39,822 nt of DNA from JBBRNH01 sp038230415. GTDB lineage: Bacteria > Bacteroidota > Bacteroidia > Cytophagales > Spirosomataceae. Shown piece by piece: positions 7,275-15,322 of this stretch (position 1 is its first letter; each line of letters starts with the position of its first letter). Location of the stretch: the NCBI GenBank assembly GCA_038230415.1, contig JBBRNH010000051.1, forward strand, positions 1 through 39,822. Reading direction: 5' to 3'. The notes beneath the pieces were generated by a model, which had not been told where the DNA came from, did not search any database, and saw only the letters and a program-made list of their open reading frames with translations. Position numbers and translations under genes: made by a program.

Positions 7275-9167
7275 TTATGGTTTTTTGGTTGTCGCTTTTT
7301 CCGTTACGGCGTTGTCTGTTTTTCGGGTCAGTTTAAACGCGCCGTTGGGTTGTTCAAAGGTCAATCCCGTAATGCTGTCGGCAGTGTTGGCAAACTGCAC
7401 AAAATAGCCCGCAAGAGCCTTGACGGAAAATCGGTCGCTGCCCATCGAAACGAGTTCGTATTCGGGCTGGCCCGGCACGGTCAGCGTTAGTTTCATGCCA
7501 TCGTTGGCCGAGATTTTCACGGTCAAAGCCTCACCCATGCTAAATTCTCCGGCATATTTCTTCATCGCGTCGGCAGTCAGCGGCTTAGCTTTTACACCTT
7601 TCCTGAACTCGATGGGCTTGCTCAGGGTCGGCTCGATGCCGTAGAAATGCACCCCGTCAACGTCCCCGGCGGTGTTCATCACAAACTGAATCCGCAGCGG
7701 ACCGTGGTCACTGGTGTCAATCCCGGCCTTGGTCTCAAACGGCTCAAACACGTCATAATGAACGGGTTGCAGGTAGTAGCGATTCCCCGAAACGGGTATA
7801 AACAGCGAGTCATTTTTAGCCAGCACATTCATCGTGCCGTAACCGGGGTGCGAGTAGATTCCCGCAAAATCGGCCATCGGGTGAGATGGTTTGGCCGGGC
7901 TGCCATCGGGGTTACGTTTCCGGGCGAGCGTACGGTTCAGTTTCTCGGCGACTTTGGCTTTGGCAACGGTCTTTTTGCGGTCGGCACTCCAGTCAAAGGC
8001 GGGCAAATCCAGCAATCGGTCGGCCACGATGTTTCGTACCAAACCTGGTATCGGCGAACTGTTTTGGTTGCTCAACACCACAATGCCAATGCTATCCGAG
8101 GGAAAAAAGCAGGTGCTGGCCGCAAACCCGTCAATGTTGCCGCCGTGTTCGACCCGGTAATGCCCCCGGTATGACCCCAAAAACCAACCAAAACCGTAGT
8201 TGCTCATAAATACGTCGGGCGTTTCTTTGGTGGGCAACCCCGCGCCAATCACCATCTGCGACGACATGGCCTCCGGCACGTAGGCGGCTGGCAACACGGC
8301 CTTGCCCTCAAATTTGCCGCCATTGATCCAGGTTCTGACCCAGTTTGCCATCTCCGTTACGCTGCTGTTGATGCTCCCGGCTGGCCCCATTCCGTCAATA
8401 TTGTAATAGTCCATGCGCCGAATCAGGCTGTCTTTCACAGTCTCGTAACCAACCGAGGCATCGGATTGCCGGGCTAGATCAACCACCGAAGTCGTGGTGT
8501 TTTTCATACCAAGGGGCGCGAAAAACCGCTCCCGCACGAGGGCTTCCCACGATTGCCCGGTGAGTTTTTCGGCCAGCACACCCTGCGCCAGAAACATAAA
8601 ATTGTTGTATTGCCAGCGTTGCCGCAACGGAGCCGAGGGTTCGAGGTACTGAATCCGCTGCACGAGACTGTCGCGGGTGGTTGGGGTCAGATACCACGAG
8701 AAATCATGGCGGGGCAAGCCCGTCCGGTGGCACATCATGTCGCGCACGGTGACGGAGCCGGTCAGGTCGCCGGTCTGAAACCGGAGGGCGGGCAGGTAGC
8801 TCGAAGCGGGTTTGTCATAGTCCAGTTTACCCTCTTTTTGCAGGACACCCAGTAGCGACGAGGTGAAGGCTTTGGTGCAGGAACCGATGGCAAAAAGCGT
8901 GTTGGGCGTAACGGGCAGCTTTTTGTCGAGGTCGCGGTAGCCGTAGCCATTGGCCCAGATGAGTTTGTCTTTATAGACCACGCTCACGGCAAACCCGGCG
9001 GCTTTCCAGTCGGCGAGCAGGGGCTGGAGTTGCGCGTCAATCCCGGCCAGCCGTTCTTCGGGCGAGCGTGTTGCGGGGGTTTGGGGTTTGGCTTTTCGGC
9101 CCGGCTGGGCCTGCGCCGTGAGCGCGGTTAGGGCCAGGAGGCCAAAAAGGAGGAAACGGTTTTTCAT
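7275..9167 (-). CDS. Secreted S12 serine hydrolase (class C beta-lactamase family) with C-terminal DUF3471-type domain
   Basis: A 630-residue exported protein (signal peptide MKNRFLLFGLLALTALTAQA). The beta-lactamase/transpeptidase-like domain spans about residues 40-400 with the three active-site motifs: SxxK in AIGSCTKAF (S96, K99), YxN in RWQYNNFMFL (Y187) and HxG in VEHGGNIDG (H341). After it lies a linker (KVAEKLNRTLARKRNPDG) and two lipocalin-like beta-rich modules, the first about 440-540 (FAGIYSHPGYGTMNVLAKND) and a second about 545-615 (KKYAGEFSMGEALTVKISAN). Such proteins act as D-aminopeptidases, esterases or peptidoglycan-related hydrolases; true beta-lactamase activity is not implied. 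It is followed by the 31-bp palindrome. Its upstream region is shared with the divergent ATPase gene. Confidence 0.92.
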   Translation of the reverse strand: MKNRFLLFGLLALTALTAQAQPGRKAKPQTPATRSPEERLAGIDAQLQPLLADWKAAGFAVSVVYKDKLIWANGYGYRDLDKKLPVTPNTLFAIGSCTKAFTSSLLGVLQKEGKLDYDKPASSYLPALRFQTGDLTGSVTVRDMMCHRTGLPRHDFSWYLTPTTRDSLVQRIQYLEPSAPLRQRWQYNNFMFLAQGVLAEKLTGQSWEALVRERFFAPLGMKNTTTSVVDLARQSDASVGYETVKDSLIRRMDYYNIDGMGPAGSINSSVTEMANWVRTWINGGKFEGKAVLPAAYVPEAMSSQMVIGAGLPTKETPDVFMSNYGFGWFLGSYRGHYRVEHGGNIDGFAASTCFFPSDSIGIVVLSNQNSSPIPGLVRNIVADRLLDLPAFDWSADRKKTVAKAKVAEKLNRTLARKRNPDGSPAKPSHPMADFAGIYSHPGYGTMNVLAKNDSLFIPVSGNRYYLQPVHYDVFEPFETKAGIDTSDHGPLRIQFVMNTAGDVDGVHFYGIEPTLSKPIEFRKGVKAKPLTADAMKKYAGEFSMGEALTVKISANDGMKLTLTVPGQPEYELVSMGSDRFSVKALAGYFVQFANTADSITGLTFEQPNGAFKLTRKTDNAVTEKATTKKP

Positions 9168-9217
9168 TGATTTTCAGGATTGAGATGGAACAATCGGAAG
9201 AGGTGGTTCAAATGCCG

Positions 9218-9225
9218 TATTTTTG
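9218..9225 (+). promoter_or_regulatory. -7 promoter box of the AAA/DUF4276 module
   Basis: TATTTTTG matches TAnnTTTG exactly, 43 bases before the ATG at 9269. No clear TTG lies at the -33 distance. It sits in the 101-base divergent region between the S12 hydrolase and the ATPase. Confidence 0.45.
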
Positions 9226-9268
9226 TCTGCTTAATTTTTGAGTTAAAGTAGTGATTATCGGGGCTTCT

Positions 9269-10417
9269 ATGCGTATCGAACAGATAAAAATCAAAAACTT
9301 CAAGGTTTTCAAAGACGTAACAGTAAGCAACCTGCCCCCGATGTGCGTGTTTCTGGGCGTGAACGGCTCCGGTAAAACCACACTTTTCGACGTGTTCAGC
9401 TTCCTCAGCGAAGCCCTGCGCGACAATGTTACGGTGGCGGTCAATCGGCGGGGCGGGTTTCGGGAGTTGATTTCGCGGGGTTGTAATGTAGAGACCGATT
9501 CGATTGAGATTGAGATTATATTCCGCTTAGATTCGGATACAATGATTGATTATAATGTCGAAATTAGCTTGGTTAATAACCGTATAGTTGTTAAAAAGGA
9601 GCAAGGTGAAATTCATCATTCTAACGAGCCATTCAAGCTATTTTTATCATTTTCAGGGGGTACGGGAAATGTGAATAACAATGACAGTAATGTACACTTC
9701 GACCTGGAATCACCCGACATATTGGCCGTAAAAATCTTGTCTTCTCTCAGAGGTTATGCTTGGTCTCGTGGAGTGTTCAACAAGTTTTCATCTGCTTATA
9801 TTATAAATTTCGACAACGATACATTACGTACACCATCCAACAGAATGGAAAAAACGTTTCTGTTTTCAGATGGCAGTAATTTAGCGCATATTACTAAAGA
9901 TTTATATGAAAATAAGCGATATATATTCGATAAAATTTTAGCCAAACTCCCTAAGCATATTCCTGCCATCAACCACGTGGAGGCACTTAAAACAGAAGAT
10001 GGACGAATTGTTTTAAAGTTTCAGGATAAACATTTCAAAGACCCATTCGAAACTCAAAACGTATCTGATGGAACAATGAAATTCTTTGCTTATTTAGTTT
10101 TATTGAGTGGATATTATCCAGGTCGTCTGCTTTGCCTCGAAGAACCCGAAAAAGATTTCCACCCTCAAATAATACCCTACCTCGTTGAAGAAATTCGGCA
10201 AAATGCCGAGCAACGAAGCGAACAAGTATTTGTCTCTACCCACTCACCCGAATTTGTGGATTCTGTGCAGCTTGACGAACTGTTTTACATGGTCAAACAG
10301 GACGGGTTCAGCACGATTCGGGCCGCAGCCGATGACCCAGTTGTGCGCGAACTGGCAAAGAATAACTCGCTTGGCTGGCTCTGGCGCAATAACTACCTAC
10401 AAGCCAATTCGTTGTGA
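9269..10417 (+). CDS. AAA family (OLD/SMC-like) ATPase, partner of DUF4276
   Basis: A 382-residue ABC/SMC-type ATPase. The start is set at the ATG giving MRIEQIKIKNFKVF, the usual first strand of this family; a GTG 18 bases earlier is less likely. Walker A is FLGVNGSGKTTLFD (G30-T37). An insertion follows (about 60-250), then the signature-like NVSDGTMKFFAYLVLLSGYY, Walker B RLLCLEEPEKDFHP (E291, E292) and the H-loop FVSTHSPEFVD. The gene ends in TGATG with the DUF4276 gene, so they are co-translated. ATPases of this kind sit with nuclease-like or TOPRIM partners in anti-phage systems (OLD, PARIS, AbiL-type). The middle of the gene (about 9500-10130) is much more AT-rich than both ends, suggesting the insertion has a separate history. 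The ATPase call is firm; a defence role is inferred. Confidence 0.9.
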   Translation: MRIEQIKIKNFKVFKDVTVSNLPPMCVFLGVNGSGKTTLFDVFSFLSEALRDNVTVAVNRRGGFRELISRGCNVETDSIEIEIIFRLDSDTMIDYNVEISLVNNRIVVKKEQGEIHHSNEPFKLFLSFSGGTGNVNNNDSNVHFDLESPDILAVKILSSLRGYAWSRGVFNKFSSAYIINFDNDTLRTPSNRMEKTFLFSDGSNLAHITKDLYENKRYIFDKILAKLPKHIPAINHVEALKTEDGRIVLKFQDKHFKDPFETQNVSDGTMKFFAYLVLLSGYYPGRLLCLEEPEKDFHPQIIPYLVEEIRQNAEQRSEQVFVSTHSPEFVDSVQLDELFYMVKQDGFSTIRAAADDPVVRELAKNNSLGWLWRNNYLQANSL

Positions 10418-11001
10418 TGCCGGTTCTGCACGTTCTGACCGAAGAACCGTCTATGAAAATCGTGCTTGATGCGTTATTGCCAAAACTACTTCCTGCCGAC
10501 GTGTATTTTCGGGTCTATCCGCATCAAGGCAAGCAAGACCTCCAAAAGGCTCTCCGCTCAACAGTTCCGACGTTAAGCCGAACGCCCGGCTCATCGGTCT
10601 TGATCGTCCGTGATCAGGACAGGCACGATTGCCGAACGCTCAAACAGGAATTGGTTGATCTCATAGCCAATACCTGCCAATCTCCGTACCGGGTTCGCAT
10701 TGTTTGCCGAGAGTTAGAAGCGTGGTATCTCGGCGATGTAGATGCTCTCGAACAGGCGTATTCCCGATTCAAGGCGGACAATTACCGAAACAAACAGCTT
10801 TTCAGAGACGTGGACAGCATTGGAAATCCGGTTCAGATTATGTTGCAACACATCCCTGAATACAAAGGGCAAAGCCATTTACCCAAGTTAGAAGTTGCCG
10901 AACGGGTTGCGCCCTATCTTACTGTTGACCGTAATCAATCCGTTAGTTTTCAGCAGTTTGTCCGGGCCGTACAGCAACTCACCAGCCCTGCTATTATCTA
11001 A
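10417..11001 (+). CDS. DUF4276 family protein, TOPRIM-like acidic residues
   Basis: 194 residues from the ATG that overlaps the ATPase stop by one base; a GTG sits one codon earlier. The N-terminal strand MPVLHVLTEEPSMKIVLDAL carries a conserved Glu pair (E9, E10). Fifty-six residues on, VLIVRDQDRHDC has a D-x-D (D66, D68), and later comes the DUF4276 hallmark RELEAWYLGDVDALEQAY. Glu on the first strand and DxD on a later strand is the layout of TOPRIM nuclease/topoisomerase domains, also seen in effectors of OLD- and PARIS-type systems. The TOPRIM reading is inference from motif spacing. The C-terminus (VQIMLQHIPEYKG, LPKLEVAERVAPYL) is typical for DUF4276. The stop overlaps the stop of the convergent phosphotransferase gene by two bases. 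It probably acts as the effector of the ATPase. Confidence 0.85.
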   Translation: MPVLHVLTEEPSMKIVLDALLPKLLPADVYFRVYPHQGKQDLQKALRSTVPTLSRTPGSSVLIVRDQDRHDCRTLKQELVDLIANTCQSPYRVRIVCRELEAWYLGDVDALEQAYSRFKADNYRNKQLFRDVDSIGNPVQIMLQHIPEYKGQSHLPKLEVAERVAPYLTVDRNQSVSFQQFVRAVQQLTSPAII

Positions 11002-12077
11002 ATCCTACCGCTTTCCAAAGCCTGCGCGGCTATGTTTGCCACTTCAACAATCATCGGAAAAATCCGGCCAAAGCGTTCGTCCTGGCTGTGGCCCTGTTTC
11101 CAGCGGGCGTAAATCTGCTGGGCAATCACGGCGTTTTTGTAGAGGCCAAACACGTAATAAAATAGAATATGGCTCACATCGCGGCCCGATTTTTCGGCGT
11201 AGCGGACCACTACTTCTTGCCGAGTGAGGTTGCCGGGGAGCCACGTCAGGTTAAACGTCCGGTGGGCCGGGGTGTCGGTTGCTTCTGACCAGTACGCCAG
11301 CGAACCGCCTAAATCCATGAGCGGATCGCCGATGGTTGCCATTTCCCAGTCCAGCACACCCCGGACTTCGGGCAGAGGCTCGCCGGTTTCGGGGTCGGGG
11401 GCCAGAATTACGTTATCGAACTTGTAATCGTTGTGGATAAACGCTGGAGACTGATCGGGCGGGTAGTTCTTGGGCAGCCACCCGGCAACGGCGTTCATGG
11501 CCGGAATCAGGTCAGTTTCGGCGTTGCGGTAGCGTTTAATCCAACCCTCTACCTGCCGCTGCACGTAGCCATCGGGCTTACCGAGTTGTGCCAGTCCCGT
11601 TGCCTGAATATCGAGCGCGTGAATGTCAACCAAGTTATCAATCAGACTCTCAGACAGTTGGCGCATCCGCTCTGGAGCGATGTTGAGCGTCGGGGCCATC
11701 GGAGCGCGGAGAATCAGGCCCGCCACCCGCTCCATCACATAAAACGGCGCACCCAGCACCGTGTCATCGTCGCAATACACGACCGGATTCGGGATTTTGG
11801 CGTAATGACCCCGCAGCAGACTTAATACCCGAAACTCGCGGCCCATATCGTGACCACCTTTAATGTTGGCTCCAACGGGTGGTCGGCGCAGGACATACTC
11901 GCCCGAAGCGGTGGTCAGGGCGTAGGTCAGGTTTGAGAACCCGCCACCAAACTGCCTGACGGTCAACACCTCATCCATATCGGGCGTGTGTTGGGTCAGG
12001 TAGGTGTTAAGGGCGGCAAGGTCAAGTTCTTCGCCGGGGCGCACGGGGCGGGGCTGGTCAGGAGCAATCATGCACAA
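10998..12077 (-). CDS. Phosphotransferase family protein (APH-like kinase, ACAD10/11 N-module type)
   Basis: A 359-residue aminoglycoside-phosphotransferase-fold kinase. The nucleotide-binding lobe has FGGGFSNLTYALTT and YVLRRPPVG (lysine-equivalent region), the catalytic loop is FIHNDYKFDNVIL (H215, D217, N222) and the metal-binding loop is GVLDWEMATIGDPLMDLGG. In animals this kinase is fused to an acyl-CoA dehydrogenase as ACAD10/ACAD11, where it phosphorylates 4-hydroxyacyl-CoAs. In bacteria it is often a separate gene beside such a dehydrogenase, as here with the dehydrogenase 89 bases upstream on the same strand. Role in degrading 4-hydroxy fatty acids is inferred from that homology. An alternative start lies two codons in (MIAPDQP). 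Confidence 0.88.
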   Translation of the reverse strand: MCMIAPDQPRPVRPGEELDLAALNTYLTQHTPDMDEVLTVRQFGGGFSNLTYALTTASGEYVLRRPPVGANIKGGHDMGREFRVLSLLRGHYAKIPNPVVYCDDDTVLGAPFYVMERVAGLILRAPMAPTLNIAPERMRQLSESLIDNLVDIHALDIQATGLAQLGKPDGYVQRQVEGWIKRYRNAETDLIPAMNAVAGWLPKNYPPDQSPAFIHNDYKFDNVILAPDPETGEPLPEVRGVLDWEMATIGDPLMDLGGSLAYWSEATDTPAHRTFNLTWLPGNLTRQEVVVRYAEKSGRDVSHILFYYVFGLYKNAVIAQQIYARWKQGHSQDERFGRIFPMIVEVANIAAQALESGRI

Positions 12078-12166
12078 GTATCAGGAATGAATCGCCGGAA
12101 AACAACACGACCTGCTGCTATTGAGCGACCGCCAATCCGCTCGTTCTTCACCGCGTGGCGGCCCCG

Positions 12167-13429
12167 TCATAATTCTTCGCTCTTTACTAACATCCGCAAC
12201 TCCCTGATTTCCCGCGCTTTGGCTTTTACGTCTAAGCCGTATTTTTTCAGGATACTGGCCGCTAAGTTTTGCTTGTGCACTTCGTCGGCACCGTCCCAGA
12301 TTCTGGCCCCGCGCTCGTGGCGATACATGGCCGACAGAATCGTATCATCCGTTACGCCCAACGCGCCATGCACCTGAATGGCACGGTCAAGCACCCGCAA
12401 AAACGCATTTGCCACGTAGAATTTAATCCCTGACACCGCATCCCGCACGTTGGCAACGCCCTGTGTGTCAATCATGTAGGCCGTGTTTAACACGTACAAC
12501 CGGCAGGCATCGATTTCGGCGCGGCTTTCGGCAATGAAATCCTGAATAAACTGCTTCTCACCGAGCATCACACCGTCTTCGATTTCGCGGCTTGCGGCCC
12601 GTTGGCACATCATATCGAGGGCGCGTTCGGCGTTGCCAATCCAGCGCATACAGTGGTGAATCCGGCCCGGCCCCAAGCGTTCCTGCGCCAGCCGGAAGCC
12701 CATGCCTTCGCCCGCAATCACGTTCCCGACCGGCACCCGGCAGTCGGTATAGGTCACTTCGGCGTGGCTGAACCAGCCCATTCCGGCCTCGCCAAAAACC
12801 GGAATGTTGCGCTCGATCTTGAAGCCCGGCGTGTTCGTCGGCACAATAATCATACTGGCGCGTTTGTGCGGGGCTTCATCGGGGTCGGTCACGACCATTG
12901 CCACCGCGAAGGCCGCACCGTCGGCAGAGGACGTGAACCACTTGCGGCCATTAATCACGTACTCGCCGTCTTCTTTCACCGCCGTTGTTGCCATCCGGGT
13001 TGGGTTCGACCCCGCGTATTCGGGTTCGGTCATTGAGAAACACGACCGGATTTCGCCCGCCATCAACGGTTTCAGGTAGCGTTCTTTAATCTCGGCAGAG
13101 GCAAATTTGTGGAGCAGTTCGGTGTTGCCAATGTCAGGTGCCTGACAACCAAAAGCGTAATGCCCGAAAAACGGAGTGCGGGCCAGTTCTTCGCTCACCT
13201 GCCCAAACTCGCAGAGTGTCAGGCCCATACCGCCGTCTTCTTTGCTGAGGTGCAGCCCCCACAGGCCGGCAGCTTTGACGAGTTTTCGTTTTTCGTCGAG
13301 CAGCGGAATCGTTTTTTTGAGGTCGTGGTGCGAGAACCCCGCTTCGAGCGGCATGAGTTCGTTGATGACAAATTCCCGAACCCGCGCCAGAATGGGCCGG
13401 ACGCGCTCGGTGGTGAAAATGGTTTCCAT
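12167..13429 (-). CDS. Acyl-CoA dehydrogenase (ACAD10/11 type)
   Basis: 420 residues from the ATG at 13429 (METIFTTERVRPILARVREF). The frame is open further upstream, but that stretch is low-quality and overlaps the divergent gene's leader. The N-terminal helical domain contains LSKEDGGMGLTLCEFGQVSE, the middle beta-domain has the FAD/substrate segments FSMTEPEYAGSNPT and YVINGRKWFTSSADGA, and the C-terminal helical domain has AIQVHGALGVTDDTIL and ARIWDGADEVHKQNLA, close to the DGPDEVH loop of the ACAD11-like clade. It oxidises an acyl-CoA to the 2-enoyl-CoA in the cytosol with FAD. With the downstream kinase it likely processes hydroxylated fatty acyl-CoAs. No other beta-oxidation genes are adjacent. 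Confidence 0.93.
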   Translation of the reverse strand: METIFTTERVRPILARVREFVINELMPLEAGFSHHDLKKTIPLLDEKRKLVKAAGLWGLHLSKEDGGMGLTLCEFGQVSEELARTPFFGHYAFGCQAPDIGNTELLHKFASAEIKERYLKPLMAGEIRSCFSMTEPEYAGSNPTRMATTAVKEDGEYVINGRKWFTSSADGAAFAVAMVVTDPDEAPHKRASMIIVPTNTPGFKIERNIPVFGEAGMGWFSHAEVTYTDCRVPVGNVIAGEGMGFRLAQERLGPGRIHHCMRWIGNAERALDMMCQRAASREIEDGVMLGEKQFIQDFIAESRAEIDACRLYVLNTAYMIDTQGVANVRDAVSGIKFYVANAFLRVLDRAIQVHGALGVTDDTILSAMYRHERGARIWDGADEVHKQNLAASILKKYGLDVKAKAREIRELRMLVKSEEL

Positions 13430-13624
13430 AGTCGGTTTGGTTGGTTTGTTTATTGCCGGGAATCGGCTAAAAAAATCGTTGGAATGTACTAAATCAGGCT
13501 TAAAAGTACGGCTTTGCCGGGAAAGGCCGAAATGCTGACCCTGACAAATACCGATTGGGTAGCGAACCGGGCCGCGCTGCTTTTGCTCCCAACTGGTTTT
13601 GCCATAGAAGCCGGTTAGCCACCG

Positions 13625-15193
13625 ATGCGTATTCTCTCGCTTATCCTGACCTTGTTTTTGGGCGTAACTACCCATTGGTTACCCGCACCCGGCGCGTTTT
13701 ACCTTGCTCCTACCGGCTCGGATGCCGCCGATGGCACCTCGCCCCAAACGGCCTGGCAAACCCTCAGCCGGGCCAATAAACACACGTTCCGGCCCGGCGA
13801 TCAACTATTGCTGCAAGGCGGAGCCACGTTTCGGGGGATGCTCTCGCTCACCTCCGACGATGCCGGAACGCCCACTAATCCGTTCATTATCACGTCGTTT
13901 GGCACGGGTCGGGCCACCATCCAAAACCCCGATTCGTCGGCAATTCGGGTGCAGGATGCGGGTGGCATCACCGTGAAAAATCTGATTGTGACGGGCCAGA
14001 ACTGCGCCAAAAACCGGGGCTACGGCGTACAGTTTATCAACACCCGGCCCCGTGCCGATCAGCGCGTGTTTGTCCGCATCGAACAGATAGAAGCATCGGG
14101 ATTCGGACGAGACGGAGTTTTTTTGGGTGGTCAGCCCGCCGACAGCACTCAAAGCGGCTTTTCTGACGTGATTATTTCGGATTGCAGCGTGTCGAAAAAT
14201 CAGCATCACGGCCTGTTCGTAACCGGCATCTGGAATACCCGCGCCGTAGGGTACGCCAACCATCGCCTTAAAGTGGAGCGGGTTACGGCTACCGAAAACC
14301 CCGGCGACCCGCTGTTTCTAACCAATCACAGTGGGTCGGGTATGGAGATTGACAATGTGGAGGATGCCGAAATTACGCATTGCGCGGCCTACCGAAACGG
14401 CTTTTTGTGCAATAGCCGCGTGGGTGGGCCGTGCGGTATCTGGTTGCACTCGGCCAACCGCGCCGTTATTCATCACTGCGTAGCGATTGGCAACCGCACC
14501 GGCAGCGGTATTGACGGGGCCGGGTTTGACCTTGACGGTGGCACCACCTTTTGCCGGATTGAACACTGCTATGCCCGCGACAACGACGGGGCGGGTATCT
14601 TGGTCTGGAATTACGATCAGGCTCCGCACCGGCTCGGCGACAACGTGATTTGCTACAATATTCTGGAAGATAATGGCCGCGTGAACCGCTACGGCGACAT
14701 CCATATCGGCACCGGCGGCACGCCCATCTCCAACCTGCGGGTGTATCAAAACACGGTCTTCAGCATGAAGCAACCCACTGGTAATCAACGCTGTGTCTGG
14801 ATCGAGGGGAAGCCCAACGGGGCAATCCGGTTTTGGAACAATCTGTTTATCACGTCCGGCCCGATTCCGTTCATAACCATCGAACCGGCCCAGCCCAACA
14901 CCGTTCTGGCGGGCAACGTGTTTTGGGCCATTGACGGCAAAAAACGGGCGGTTTCGGGCGGGCGGTTTATGGAGCCGGGCCTGTCGGCCACGCGCACCGG
15001 CGAATCGCCCACGCCCCAAACCTTAGCAACCCTGCGCGGCTACCGGCCCAAACCCGGCTCACCATTGGCAACGGCGGGCGTGTCGCTGACGGGCAAAAGC
15101 AGGGAAGGGCCGCAAACCGATTTGTGGGGAATTGCCCTGACCGATAAGGCCGTTGGTGCGGGGATGATCAGTCAGTTACCCCCAACCCCCTAA
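13625..15193 (+). CDS. Secreted right-handed parallel beta-helix protein
   Basis: 522 residues with a signal peptide (MRILSLILTLFLGVTTHW). The opening FYLAPTGSDAADGTSPQTAW is typical of secreted beta-helix proteins related to pectate lyases and DUF1565 proteins. Successive short strand repeats follow: GGITVKNLIVTGQN, GFSDVIISDCSVSKNQHHGL, DNVEDAEITHCAAYRNGF, ANRAVIHHCVAIGNRTGSGI, FCRIEHCYARDNDGAGILVW and LRVYQNTVFSM, each about one helix turn, between residues 100 and 400. Proteins of this kind act on or bind polysaccharides outside the cell; no catalytic site can be assigned with confidence. It is transcribed away from the dehydrogenase gene and ends just before a nested palindrome. Confidence 0.85.
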   Translation: MRILSLILTLFLGVTTHWLPAPGAFYLAPTGSDAADGTSPQTAWQTLSRANKHTFRPGDQLLLQGGATFRGMLSLTSDDAGTPTNPFIITSFGTGRATIQNPDSSAIRVQDAGGITVKNLIVTGQNCAKNRGYGVQFINTRPRADQRVFVRIEQIEASGFGRDGVFLGGQPADSTQSGFSDVIISDCSVSKNQHHGLFVTGIWNTRAVGYANHRLKVERVTATENPGDPLFLTNHSGSGMEIDNVEDAEITHCAAYRNGFLCNSRVGGPCGIWLHSANRAVIHHCVAIGNRTGSGIDGAGFDLDGGTTFCRIEHCYARDNDGAGILVWNYDQAPHRLGDNVICYNILEDNGRVNRYGDIHIGTGGTPISNLRVYQNTVFSMKQPTGNQRCVWIEGKPNGAIRFWNNLFITSGPIPFITIEPAQPNTVLAGNVFWAIDGKKRAVSGGRFMEPGLSATRTGESPTPQTLATLRGYRPKPGSPLATAGVSLTGKSREGPQTDLWGIALTDKAVGAGMISQLPPTP

Positions 15194-15254
15194 ACAAGGG
15201 GCTTTGCTCCGCCGGGTTGTAATCCCGGATAGTTTTAGCGCCCTGTTTAGGGGC
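15187..15254 (+). terminator. Nested palindrome after the beta-helix gene
   Basis: CCCCTAAACAAGGGGC (about 15187-15202) is echoed inverted by GCCCTGTTTAGGGG (about 15240-15253), with an inner stem CCGGG/CCCGG at about 15212-15228. The left arm can also fold alone (CCCC...GGGG). It begins inside the last codon of the beta-helix gene's stop region, so it probably terminates that transcript before the next gene. It may belong to a dispersed repeat family. Confidence 0.5.
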
Positions 15255-15322
15255 AGTCCTATGGGTCGGTTGGGAGTAAGGCGAAATCAAAAAACTAAAC
15301 TAAATCAAAGCAACTAAAAATC

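Noticed and set aside
7275..9167. Antibiotic beta-lactamase for the two S12 proteins
   Set aside because: They carry the shared active-site motifs but are of the large secreted esterase/peptidase type with accessory domains or a Trp-Gly-Gly third motif; resistance cannot be inferred.
12167..13675. 502-residue version of the acyl-CoA dehydrogenase starting at 13675
   Set aside because: The first 82 residues have no family similarity and overlap the leader of the divergent gene; the ATG at 13429 gives the normal N-terminus.
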